The position numbers and the translations under genes were made by a program. Below are positions 9,068 through 16,549 of a DNA stretch of 64,000 bases, in pieces. How positions within the stretch are numbered: position 1 is the first letter of the stretch; every line of letters starts with the position of its first letter. Source of the DNA: Sphingomonas sp. NFR15 (GTDB taxonomy: Bacteria > Pseudomonadota > Alphaproteobacteria > Sphingomonadales > Sphingomonadaceae); contig NZ_FMWX01000002.1 in the NCBI RefSeq assembly GCF_900103265.1, forward strand, positions 372,001 through 436,000, given 5' to 3'. The notes beneath the pieces are model-generated. The model was not told where the DNA came from, did not search any database, and saw only the letters and a program-made list of their open reading frames with translations.

Positions 9068-9997
9068 ATGAGCCCAGCTCGCCAACATCGGGACCGTCTC
9101 GCCGCACTGGCACTCGACGCCGACCCGTCCGCACCGGTCGCTTCGTCAGAGGGAGGCGGGCAACCGGGCGAAACCATCATCGCCGTGATCGACGCGCCGA
9201 TGACGCCCGCGCGCCAACATCGTCTTCGGCTCGCGGGTATCGCCGCAGCGGCAGCAGATGCTGAAACCGCGATCGGCTCCGATGCGCCGGCCGCCCCCGG
9301 CACCGTAGCCTCGCTCGGTACCGTTGCTGCCTTCGCCGCCAAGCAGGCGCACGGCCAGATCGTGCTGCGCCTCACTCATGACTTGCGCCGGCTGAAGGAA
9401 ATCCAGTCGATCGAGCGCAAGGTGGACGCCAAACGCGAGATGCTGCCGGAATACCGCCCGTGGATCTCCGGCCTGCTGCGCGCGGCCGAGGAAACCGGCA
9501 TGGGGGTGCAGGACGAAGTTCTGCCCACCATCATGGTATGGGCGATCGACACCGGCGAGTGGGTCTATGGCCTCGATCTCGCGCGCTATGTGCTCGAGCA
9601 TGATCTCGCGCTGCCCGCGCGCTACGAGCGCCAGCCCGCCACGCTGATCGTCGAGGAATTCGCCGACGCCGCCATCGCCGTGCTCGAGCGCGATGAGTTG
9701 TTTCCGCACGACGTGCTGTCCGAGCTGTACGAGCTGACGCGCGGCGAGGACATGCCCGACGAAGTTCGCGCCAAACTGCACAAGGCGATCGGCCTGGACT
9801 ATCTCGCCGTGCTCAACCCCGCCCTCTACCCCGAGGCGACCGACGAGCACCGCGATGACAGCCGCGCCGAGGCGATCAAGCACTTTGCCCGCGCAATCCA
9901 GCTCAACTCCCGCATCGGTCTGAAACAGAAGCTCGACAAGCTGAAGAAGGACGCGCCGTCCTCGCCGCCAGCTCTCGATACGCCACCCACGCCATAA
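9068..9997 (+). CDS. M: Terminase small subunit, P2 gpM family
   Basis: DNA-recognition and endonuclease subunit that starts packaging at cos. It is 309 residues from ATG 9068, longer than P2 gpM (247). The extra length comes from an N-terminal duplication: MSPARQHRDRLA at residue 1 is repeated as MTPARQHRLRLA at residue 45. The second methionine (9200) therefore matches the normal gpM start and may be used. The core (residues about 100-240, LKEIQSIERKVDAKREMLPEY and GEWVYGLDLARYVLEHDL) is typical. C-terminal LQLNSRIGLKQKLDKL-like coiled coil. Confidence 0.9.
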   Translation: MSPARQHRDRLAALALDADPSAPVASSEGGGQPGETIIAVIDAPMTPARQHRLRLAGIAAAAADAETAIGSDAPAAPGTVASLGTVAAFAAKQAHGQIVLRLTHDLRRLKEIQSIERKVDAKREMLPEYRPWISGLLRAAEETGMGVQDEVLPTIMVWAIDTGEWVYGLDLARYVLEHDLALPARYERQPATLIVEEFADAAIAVLERDELFPHDVLSELYELTRGEDMPDEVRAKLHKAIGLDYLAVLNPALYPEATDEHRDDSRAEAIKHFARAIQLNSRIGLKQKLDKLKKDAPSSPPALDTPPTP

Positions 9998-10137
9998 CCG
10001 CGCCCAGGCGCGGCTGACCAGCTCGCCCCCGGCGCTCGGGGGCGGATCGCACACGACGGGAGGGCCGCAAGGCTGAGGGCCGTCGCTGATCCGATCCCCA
10101 CCCCCGAAAACCGGAGGGCGGGCACGAAGGAACCATC

Positions 10138-10359
10138 ATGTCGCTGCTCTTGATCTTCTGGCTCGTCCTCGCGTTCGCCGCCTGCGGCGTCGGCGCCTGG
10201 CTCACGATGGCCGGCGCGATCTCCGGTGACAGGGCGCAGGATTTCGTCGGGAATGTCCATGCTCGGATCGTCCATGTGATTTCGTGCGCGATTCGGGCGG
10301 GGATTGGCTTGCTGCTGTTCAACGTTGGCGCCGCCATGATTGGGCGCGTGCTCGGATGA
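10138..10359 (+). CDS. Small two-helix membrane protein
   Basis: A 73-residue protein with hydrophobic segments at about residues 3-25 and 45-68, preceded by the ribosome site GAAGGAA. It sits between small terminase and the head-completion gene and its stop overlaps the next start (ATGA), so it belongs to the late operon. P2 has no gene here. A second holin or antiholin is possible, but nothing beyond topology supports it. Confidence 0.65.
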   Translation: MSLLLIFWLVLAFAACGVGAWLTMAGAISGDRAQDFVGNVHARIVHVISCAIRAGIGLLLFNVGAAMIGRVLG

Positions 10360-10838
10360 GCGGCTTCAACTGCACGCCCTCGATCGTCCCGCCCGCATCG
10401 ACGGTGATTGAGGCGCCGATCGCCAATGACGGCTGGTTTCCCGATATCGATCTTGCCTCGCTGCGTGAGGCCATGCGCTTGCGCGATTCGGTGACGCCCG
10501 CGCGGCTGCGCACCTCCGCGCTCGACGCGATCATCACCGTCGGCAACCAGCTCGTCGCGTGGCAGGCGCGCCAGGTCGCGGCCGGTTACGCCAGCCTAGG
10601 CGCGGTTCCAGCGCCAATCCTCGACGGCAAGAGCCGCCTGGTGCTGCTCTACGCGCGCGCGATCGGCGCTTACACCAAGGCCGAGCTGGTCGAACGCTAC
10701 CGCGACGTCGATCAGACCGCAGCCGGCCAGCGCAGCGTCGGCGAGCTGGACAGCTCGATCGAGGAGTTGCGCCGCGACGGGCTGCACGCGGTGCGCGACA
10801 TGCTCGGTACCACCCGCGTGTTCGTCGAGCTGATCTGA
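10356..10838 (+). CDS. L: Head completion/stabilisation protein, P2 gpL family
   Basis: Caps the DNA-filled head so that the tail can join. The 160-residue protein overlaps its upstream neighbour by ATGA and gpX by TGATG. Family pattern: an N-terminal extended segment (NDGWFPDIDLASLREAMRLRDSVT), then helical TPARLRTSALDAIITVG and a C-terminal RRDGLHAVRDMLG. Length (P2 gpL 169) and position agree. Confidence 0.9.
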   Translation: MSGFNCTPSIVPPASTVIEAPIANDGWFPDIDLASLREAMRLRDSVTPARLRTSALDAIITVGNQLVAWQARQVAAGYASLGAVPAPILDGKSRLVLLYARAIGAYTKAELVERYRDVDQTAAGQRSVGELDSSIEELRRDGLHAVRDMLGTTRVFVELI

Positions 10839-11053
10839 TGGCCGACGTGATCCGCGCGCAGCAAGGCGACACGCTCGACGCGCTGCTCTGGCGCGAGCGC
10901 GGCCTGACCGCGAGCGACGCCGTGCGCGTGCTCGAGGCCAATCCGGGGCTTGCCGACCAGGGCGTCATCCTGCCGCTCGGCACGCCGGTCACGGTTCCAG
11001 CCAGCGCCAGCCCAACGCCGCGCGCGCTCCCCCTCGTACAGCTCTGGGATTGA
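10838..11053 (+). CDS. X: Tail protein X, P2 gpX family
   Basis: A 71-residue LysM-like tail protein. QGDTLDALLWRERG at the N-terminus and the closing LPLVQLWD are diagnostic of gpX. It lies between L and the holin exactly as in P2 and overlaps both neighbours. It is inferred to act in tail completion. Confidence 0.9.
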   Translation: MADVIRAQQGDTLDALLWRERGLTASDAVRVLEANPGLADQGVILPLGTPVTVPASASPTPRALPLVQLWD

Positions 11054-11055
11054 CG

Positions 11056-11403
11056 ATGGACAAGCAGATTCACCAGCTCATCGAAACCCTGCTCGAGCTG
11101 CTCGTCGGGCTGTGCCCGGCCGCGCTCGGCGCGGCGGTCAGCCTCGTCTACGAGAAGGGCCTCACCTGGCGCGAGCGCTTCGTCCAGTGGGTGGTCGGAA
11201 TCATTGTGAGCTGGTTCGCCGGCCGCGCGATCGGCGCACTGTTCGCGCTCAGCCCGTTCGTGCTGCAGGCGGTGTCCTTCACCCTCGGCATGATCGCCTT
11301 CAAGGCCGTGCCCAAATTCATCGCGAGCTGCACCGATGCGGTTGCCGGCCTGCCATCGGATCTCCGCGATCGCTTCCTCCCCCGCAAAAAGGATGGCGAA
11401 TGA
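11056..11403 (+). CDS. Probable holin
   Basis: A 115-residue protein with two or three membrane segments (about residues 11-32, 44-64 and 66-86), starting at ATG 11056; a TTG at 11050 is possible. The basic C-terminus (RDRFLPRKKDGE) is normal for holins. The stop overlaps the lysozyme ATG. In the P2 map this is the position of gene Y, the holin. By that role it forms inner-membrane holes that release the lysozyme at the end of the cycle. Assignment rests on topology and position, not on a recognised sequence family. Confidence 0.75.
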   Translation: MDKQIHQLIETLLELLVGLCPAALGAAVSLVYEKGLTWRERFVQWVVGIIVSWFAGRAIGALFALSPFVLQAVSFTLGMIAFKAVPKFIASCTDAVAGLPSDLRDRFLPRKKDGE

Positions 11404-11918
11404 GCTACGATCGCAAGAAGCTCGAGCGCGAACTCGCGCGTGATGAAGGCCGCAAGCTCCGGGTCTATCTCGACACGGTCAAGAAGCGCTCGATCGGCGT
11501 CGGCCGCAACCTCGATGACGTCGGGATCCGCGCATCCGAACGTCTGGCGCTCAGCATCACGCTCGCGAGCGTTCTGGCCAAGGGCATCACCGATCACCAG
11601 TGCGACGTGCTGCTCGACAACGATATCGCGCAAGCGGAGCAGGATCTCGACGCCAAGCTGCCGTGGTGGCGCACGCTCGTGGATGCCCGCCAGCGCGTGC
11701 TGCTCAACATGTGCTTCAACATGGGCATCGGCACGCCACCCAGCGGCGGCAAGCCCGGCAAGGGTCTGCGCGGCTTCGCCAGCACGCTCGAGGCGATCCG
11801 CACCGGCCGCTACGCCGACGCGGTCGCCGGCATGAAGGCATCGAAATGGCACGGCCAGGTCGGCGCGCGCGCGGTTCGCCTCGAGGCGATGATGAGCACC
11901 GGAAAGGACGCGGCATGA
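11400..11918 (+). CDS. Endolysin, GH24 (T4-type) lysozyme
   Basis: Hydrolyses the glycan backbone of peptidoglycan at lysis. The 172-residue protein aligns with T4 lysozyme: DEGRKLRVYLDT places E16 and D25 at T4 E11 and D20. SIGVGRNL places S31 at T4 T26, a conservative Thr-to-Ser change. No signal peptide or SAR helix is visible, so it depends on the holin for export. It sits in the P2 gene K position, although P2 uses a related lysozyme of the same fold. Confidence 0.88.
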   Translation: MSYDRKKLERELARDEGRKLRVYLDTVKKRSIGVGRNLDDVGIRASERLALSITLASVLAKGITDHQCDVLLDNDIAQAEQDLDAKLPWWRTLVDARQRVLLNMCFNMGIGTPPSGGKPGKGLRGFASTLEAIRTGRYADAVAGMKASKWHGQVGARAVRLEAMMSTGKDAA

Positions 11919-12433
11919 TCAAGACGGCTCTGGGGGCTACGGCCAAATGGATCGCCGGCGAGAGCGGATGGCTGGTGTTGCTCGCCGTCGCCGGCGTCGG
12001 TGCCTGGCTCTACGTCCAGTTCGCCCAGGTCCGCGCCGATCGCGACAACGCGATCCACGTCGCGGAGATTATCTGCGCAGGCATCGGCACCGGGTTCGCG
12101 CCCTCGGTTTCGCAGGAGCCGGATGCCAAGGGCAAGCTGGTGACGGTCGCCCACGCGCGCGGCGCGCTGTGCCAGCGCCGCGCCAGCGACCTCGCCGACT
12201 TCAAGGCCCGCACCGACGAAGCGACGGCCGCCACGCTCGCCAAGGCGCTGCAGGACCACGACGCCCGCCAGAATTCCGATAGCGCAGCCGCGCGCGCATC
12301 AGCCGATGCGGCGCGCGCGGCTGCCGAACGCATGGAGACAGCCGATGCCAAAGCCGCACGCACGAACATTGTCGATCATGAGTGGTTTGCTGCTGTCAAC
12401 GGCGTTGCCGGGCTGCGCGCACCGGATCGTTGA
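11915..12433 (+). CDS. Inner-membrane spanin (Rz/LysB-like)
   Basis: A 172-residue protein with one N-terminal membrane helix (about residues 18-36), then a periplasmic part whose residues about 85-145 are Ala/Asp/Arg-rich and likely coiled coil (DEATAATLAKALQDH; SAAARASADAARAAA). That is the design of inner-membrane spanins, which fuse inner and outer membranes after the wall is cut. A lipoprotein gene begins inside its 3' end in another frame, as with lambda Rz/Rz1. Start overlaps the lysozyme stop (ATGA). Confidence 0.78.
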   Translation: MIKTALGATAKWIAGESGWLVLLAVAGVGAWLYVQFAQVRADRDNAIHVAEIICAGIGTGFAPSVSQEPDAKGKLVTVAHARGALCQRRASDLADFKARTDEATAATLAKALQDHDARQNSDSAAARASADAARAAAERMETADAKAARTNIVDHEWFAAVNGVAGLRAPDR

Positions 12434-12686
12434 AGTCCCGGTGGAGAAGCCGGTGCCCGTCGCGGTCCCCGTCAAGGATCCCGCGCCGGCCGAGCTGATC
12501 CGTTGCGCCGATCGCCCGCAGGGTTTGCCCGAGAGCAAGGATATGCTCGCGCAGATCCCGACGCCGGTGCGCGCCGCCATCATCCGTATCGCGCGCGCGT
12601 TCGCGGCCAACGCGGCGCAGCTCGATCGCCTCATCAACTGGGAAGCGCCGGGCACCTGCCCGGTCGGAAAGGTGCCGTCGAAGTGA
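12345..12686 (+). CDS. Outer-membrane spanin lipoprotein (Rz1/LysC-like)
   Basis: A 113-residue protein from ATG 12345, reading in a different frame from the spanin gene it overlaps for 89 bases. The N-terminus is a lipoprotein signal: basic residues, hydrophobic MSGLLLSTA, then the lipobox LPGC with the acylated cysteine at residue 24. A proline-rich stretch follows (VPVEKPVPVAVPVKDPAPAE), as in Rz1. A helical C-terminal region extends it beyond classic Rz1. The next gene starts at GTGA over its stop. Confidence 0.78.
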   Translation: MPKPHARTLSIMSGLLLSTALPGCAHRIVEVPVEKPVPVAVPVKDPAPAELIRCADRPQGLPESKDMLAQIPTPVRAAIIRIARAFAANAAQLDRLINWEAPGTCPVGKVPSK

Positions 12687-13180
12687 AGAAGCCCGAGGGC
12701 CTCAAGCGCTTGCTGCTCGCCGCGGTTCCTGGCCTCGCGGCCGACCCGACGCGCCTGGCGATGTTCATCGACAAGGGCAAGCTCACCGCGCGCGGCACGG
12801 GCACGCTGTCCTTCGAATATAGCTACACGCTCAACATCGTCGTGCAGGATTATTCGGGCGAGATCGACGATCTCATGGTACCGATCGTCGCCTGGGTGGC
12901 GGAGATGCAGCCCGATCTGCTCGATCGCGCGCCCAACGAACCGTTCACCTTCGAATCCGAGATCCTCGACGGCGATGCCGCTGACGTCTCGATCGACCTC
13001 GAGCTGACCGAGGCCGTGCGCGTCGTGCGCAAGCCCGAGGGCGGCTTTACCGCGACGCACCTCGACGAACCGAGCCGCGAGGACGCTTTCGCCGGCGTAT
13101 GCGGCGTGAACCTGTGGCAGCTTCTGCTCCGCGAAGACATGAACCCGGCGTCGGTGATCGCCGTTCCCGATCGTGGATGA
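12683..13180 (+). CDS. R: Tail completion protein, P2 gpR family
   Basis: A 165-residue protein with a GTG start overlapping the spanin stop. The N-terminal KPEGLKRLLLAAVPGLA and central LSFEYSYTLNIVVQDYSGEID with EPFTFESEILD follow the P2 gpR pattern. With gpS it completes the tail end that joins the head. Length is near P2 gpR (155). Confidence 0.88.
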   Translation: MKKPEGLKRLLLAAVPGLAADPTRLAMFIDKGKLTARGTGTLSFEYSYTLNIVVQDYSGEIDDLMVPIVAWVAEMQPDLLDRAPNEPFTFESEILDGDAADVSIDLELTEAVRVVRKPEGGFTATHLDEPSREDAFAGVCGVNLWQLLLREDMNPASVIAVPDRG

Positions 13181-13853
13181 CCTCACGCATATCGAGTCGC
13201 TCGCCGGCGCGCTGATCCGCTCGCTCGCATCCGGCGAGCGCCGCAAGCTGTTGCGACAGATCGCGCGCGGGATCCGGGCAAGCCAGTCGGCCCGCATCGC
13301 GCGCCAACAGGCGCCCGATGGCGAAGCCTTCGCCGCGCGCCGGCCGAAGAAGGATCCACGCCCCGGCAACCACACCGCGAAATTCCTCTACCCGAAGGGC
13401 GCGGCCGAGCCGCGCCTGGTCCTCATGAAGAGCTGGGTCCACGATGGCCCGCTGCTGACCGGCTTCGACATCGAGGTTGGCGGCATCCGCAGCTTCTTCT
13501 GGGACAAGATCGACCGCTGGGTGCCGGTGACGCCCGAGGAACAGAACAAGGGGGCCGGCAAGTTCCGACGCCAGGGCCGTATTCGGCAGAAAGCCATGTT
13601 TCGAAAGCTGCGCAATGGCCGCAACCTTCGCGCCGACGCGACCGACCGCGAAGCGTGGATCGGCTTCACCGGCCGCGCGGCCGAGATCGCGCGGGTCCAT
13701 CAGGACGGCTTGAGCGACCGGCCCGCTGCCAAGGCAAAGCCTGTCCGTTACGCGCGGCGTGTCTTGCTGGGCCTCACTGTCGCAGAGCGGAGCACCGTGC
13801 TGGATCAATTGCTTATTCAGCTATCCAGTTCTCTGGCAAGAAAAAACGAGTGA
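13173..13853 (+). CDS. S: Virion morphogenesis/tail completion protein, P2 gpS family
   Basis: A 226-residue protein with a GTG start overlapping gpR. It has an N-terminal helical segment, a basic middle (LLRQIARGIRASQSARIARQQAPDG, FAARRPKK) and a C-terminal NLRADATDREAWIGFTGRAAEIARVHQDG. The last segment is the conserved end of phage virion morphogenesis proteins. It is longer than P2 gpS (150), through an insertion around residues 95-140. It is the last gene of the O-to-S late unit; a cargo gene follows. Confidence 0.85.
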   Translation: MDDLTHIESLAGALIRSLASGERRKLLRQIARGIRASQSARIARQQAPDGEAFAARRPKKDPRPGNHTAKFLYPKGAAEPRLVLMKSWVHDGPLLTGFDIEVGGIRSFFWDKIDRWVPVTPEEQNKGAGKFRRQGRIRQKAMFRKLRNGRNLRADATDREAWIGFTGRAAEIARVHQDGLSDRPAAKAKPVRYARRVLLGLTVAERSTVLDQLLIQLSSSLARKNE

Positions 13854-13928
13854 TGGAAGTACCGCAATCTTCCGACACACTCCAGTCAATGCTAAGTACG
13901 CTGCGCATTGGCCGTTGGGAGTAGTTAT

Positions 13929-14879
13929 TTGAGCGACGAATCAGAGCACTCCGGCGGTTCGCTTGTTGGTGATCTTGCCGGTTTTGGTAAGATCGGTACC
14001 GAAATTGTGAAGATGTTTGGGAAAGCGACCGGCGTGATGTACCGGCCCAAAGCCATTCGGGACGAGGCAGACGCGAAAGCGCATGAGATCATGGTACTTG
14101 CTCAAGCTCAATCCCGAGCCGATGCGCTTACCAAGTTGCGAGCTGACGATGTAAATTTCGAGTTGCAACGGCGGGCAGCTCACCGCATCGTCGCAACGGC
14201 TGTACAAGAGCAGACTAACCTTGAGAATATAGTGGAGGCGAGCCTCACGATAACTAGTCAGGCGCCCAACGATGAATCGCAGCCGTTGGACGAAGGCTGG
14301 TTTGCTCGGTTCGTGGATGACGCGAAAAAAGTCACGCAGCTTGAGCTTCAGCAAGTGTGGGCTACTTTGCTATCCCGACAGGCGGGCGGAAGCAAATTTA
14401 GCCTACGCCTTCTCGACAACCTTAAAAACATGTCACCGGAAGATATAGCGGCGTTCGAAAAATTCGTGTGGATAAAGCGCGCTTGGACAACGCTCCTTAC
14501 CTGGCAGGATTATCTGGGGCCGGATCGCCACGACAACTGCCAGCTTTTGAAGGATAGTGAGCGAGAACTGCTTTTCGACGCGGGGCTTGTAAGTGATACG
14601 ATGCACTTAGCAGCAAAGAATGCCGACGCGATACCGATTACTGTTATAGTTTTTATCGCTGGAACAAAATATAAGATAAGTTCCGATAAAGACCACATCT
14701 CGCTATTTAGCCTCGATTTTACTCGGATGGGAAAAGAGTTGGAACGTGCAATCGGTCCGACCCCTGACGAATTTGCTGCCGAGCTAGAAGATGGCTTGCC
14801 GGCTTTCCTACAAGGCGTCAGGAGTTCCGCTCATCACCAAAATTTTGTAATGGAGCGGGTCGAGGAAAATCCGGGTTAA
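13929..14879 (+). CDS. DUF2806-like cargo protein
   Basis: A 316-residue protein whose probable start is TTG 13929 behind GGGAG. It resembles DUF2806: a predicted helical region (ADAKAHEIMVLAQAQSRADALTK, then RRAAHRIVATAVQEQTNLENIV) followed by DDAKKVTQLELQQVWATLLS and GGSKFSLRLLDNLKNMSPEDIAAFEKF. The family has no established function; members are frequent in mobile and accessory regions. By eye its codons are clearly AT-richer than those of gpS and gpJ on either side, and it lies exactly between two late transcription units. This suggests a moron with its own promoter, possibly in phage exclusion. Confidence 0.7.
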   Translation: MSDESEHSGGSLVGDLAGFGKIGTEIVKMFGKATGVMYRPKAIRDEADAKAHEIMVLAQAQSRADALTKLRADDVNFELQRRAAHRIVATAVQEQTNLENIVEASLTITSQAPNDESQPLDEGWFARFVDDAKKVTQLELQQVWATLLSRQAGGSKFSLRLLDNLKNMSPEDIAAFEKFVWIKRAWTTLLTWQDYLGPDRHDNCQLLKDSERELLFDAGLVSDTMHLAAKNADAIPITVIVFIAGTKYKISSDKDHISLFSLDFTRMGKELERAIGPTPDEFAAELEDGLPAFLQGVRSSAHHQNFVMERVEENPG

Positions 14880-14917
14880 TCGGTCTTGACCGTGCATGGC
14901 GCTACAGGTCTTGCGGT

Positions 14918-14940
14918 CTTGTAGAGACCCGTTCCACAAG
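14918..14940 (+). promoter_or_regulatory. Late-promoter dyad, copy 2 (upstream of J)
   Basis: Half-sites CTTGTAGA and TCCACAAG around 7 bases; the arms can be extended by two more complementary bases on each side (GGTC/GACC). Centred 48 or 57 bases before the two possible gpJ starts. The spacing to the start codon is the same as for copy 3, so site and leader are constrained together. Confidence 0.75.
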
Positions 14941-14976
14941 ACCGCGCGATAGCCATAGGCTGCGCCTCCCGGCGAC

Positions 14977-15903
14977 ATGCCGGCGATGGCCGATCTCTCC
15001 AGCCCCACATCCAGCGTCGATCTGTCGCGCCTCCCCGCGCCGACCATCGTCGAGCAGCTCGATTACGAGACGGTGTACGCCGAGCTGCTCGCCTATGTGC
15101 AATCGCCGGGCGTGCTGCCGAGCTTCGATGCGACGGTGGATTCCGATCCTGCCGTCAAGCTGCTCCAGGTTTTCGCCTGGCGCGAGCTGATCATTCGCCA
15201 GCGCTTCAACGACCGTGCCCGGCAAACGATGGTCGCCTACGCCGAAAAATCGAACCTGGACAACCTCGGCGCGCTGTTCGGTGTCACCCGGCTGGTCATC
15301 GACGCCGGCGATCCGGCCAACGGCGTCGATCCCGTCATGGAGGGCGATGACGATCTGCGCGAGCGCATCGTTCTCTCCCCGGAAAGCCAGTCGGTGGCCG
15401 GGCCGGAGAGCGCCTACATCTTCCACGCACGCTCGGCGGATGGCACGATTCGAGACGCGAGCGCATCGAGCCCCGCGCCCGGCGAAGTCGTTGTCTCGAT
15501 CCTGTCGCGCGTTGGCGATGGCACCGCCAGCCCCTCGCAGATCGCCGCGGTTCAAGCAGCGCTCGGCATCGTCGAGGGAAACAAGCTCCGCCCGCTCACT
15601 GACTACGTTACCGTCGCGAGCGCAGAAATCGTCACTTATTACATCGACGCGGATCTGACGTTGCTCTCCGGTCCCGATCAGACCGTCGTGCTGGCCTCGG
15701 CCCAGGCGAGCATCGCCGCGTTGGTCGGTGCCGGGGGAAAGCTCGGCGTGGACGCAAACCGGGCGGCGATCACCGCCGCGTTGATGGTCGCCGGCGTCCA
15801 GAATTTGCGGCTCAACCAGCCCCCGGCCGACGTCGTGGTGGACAAGACCCAGACGGCGCATTGCGCCGGCATCGCCGTGAGGGTGTCCGGTGTCGGCGCC
15901 TGA
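14977..15903 (+). CDS. J: Baseplate assembly protein J
   Basis: A 308-residue baseplate wedge protein of the P2 gpJ family (P2 gpJ 302). Typical segments: LPAPTIVEQLDYETVYAELLAY at the N-terminus, then DPAVKLLQVFAWRELIIRQRFNDRARQ, and GDDDLRERIVLSPESQSVAGPESAYIFHA near the middle. ATG 14986 is an alternative start three codons in. First gene of the tail-tip operon behind dyad copy 2; its stop overlaps the gpI start. Confidence 0.92.
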   Translation: MPAMADLSSPTSSVDLSRLPAPTIVEQLDYETVYAELLAYVQSPGVLPSFDATVDSDPAVKLLQVFAWRELIIRQRFNDRARQTMVAYAEKSNLDNLGALFGVTRLVIDAGDPANGVDPVMEGDDDLRERIVLSPESQSVAGPESAYIFHARSADGTIRDASASSPAPGEVVVSILSRVGDGTASPSQIAAVQAALGIVEGNKLRPLTDYVTVASAEIVTYYIDADLTLLSGPDQTVVLASAQASIAALVGAGGKLGVDANRAAITAALMVAGVQNLRLNQPPADVVVDKTQTAHCAGIAVRVSGVGA

Positions 15904-16549
15904 TCTCCTCCCGCCCAACGCGACGCCGCTCGAGCGCGCCCTTGCCGGCGCGACGGCGCGCATCGATGATGTGCCGATCGACCTGGCCGCGCTCTGGAAC
16001 CCGGCGACGTGTCCACCGGACCTGCTGCCGTGGCTCGCCTGGGCACTCTCGACCGACAATTGGGACACCGGCTGGAGCGACGCGCAGCGCCGCGCGGCGG
16101 TCGCCTCCGCGATCGACGATCAGCGACATAAGGGCACGCGCTACACTGTCGAGCGCGTGCTCGCATCGTTCGACGGGTTGCTGCGCCTGGTCGAATGGTT
16201 CGAGATGTCGCCGCGCGGCGCGCCTTACACCTTCGAGGTGCGTCTACCGGTGATCGACGCCGACGGCGTCGCCGGCGGTCGGCGCATTTCAGCGGCGTTC
16301 GCCCGGGCGATCGTCGATGCGGTCACCGCCGCCAAGCCGGTGCGCGCGCATTTCCAGCTCGTCCAGCAGCTCGCACAGATCGCCCGGCCGGGCGTGGTCG
16401 CGGCGGTACAGGCGACCGCCTATCGCCGCATTGATGCCGACATGCGCCACCCCGACGACGGGACGATCTGGGCCGCGCTGCTCCAGACCGAATATGGCGA
16501 GCCGCTCGCCGACGATTTCGCCACCTTCATCGACGGGACCGCCGCATGA
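15890..16549 (+). CDS. I: Phage tail protein I
   Basis: A 219-residue baseplate wedge protein of the P2 gpI family with a GTG start overlapping J. The motif LAALWNPATCPPDLLPWLAWALSTDNWD near residues 25-55 and the following AIDDQRHKGTRYTVERVL are diagnostic. Its stop overlaps the start of the fibre gene. J-I-H order is as in P2. Confidence 0.92.
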   Translation: MSAPDLLPPNATPLERALAGATARIDDVPIDLAALWNPATCPPDLLPWLAWALSTDNWDTGWSDAQRRAAVASAIDDQRHKGTRYTVERVLASFDGLLRLVEWFEMSPRGAPYTFEVRLPVIDADGVAGGRRISAAFARAIVDAVTAAKPVRAHFQLVQQLAQIARPGVVAAVQATAYRRIDADMRHPDDGTIWAALLQTEYGEPLADDFATFIDGTAA

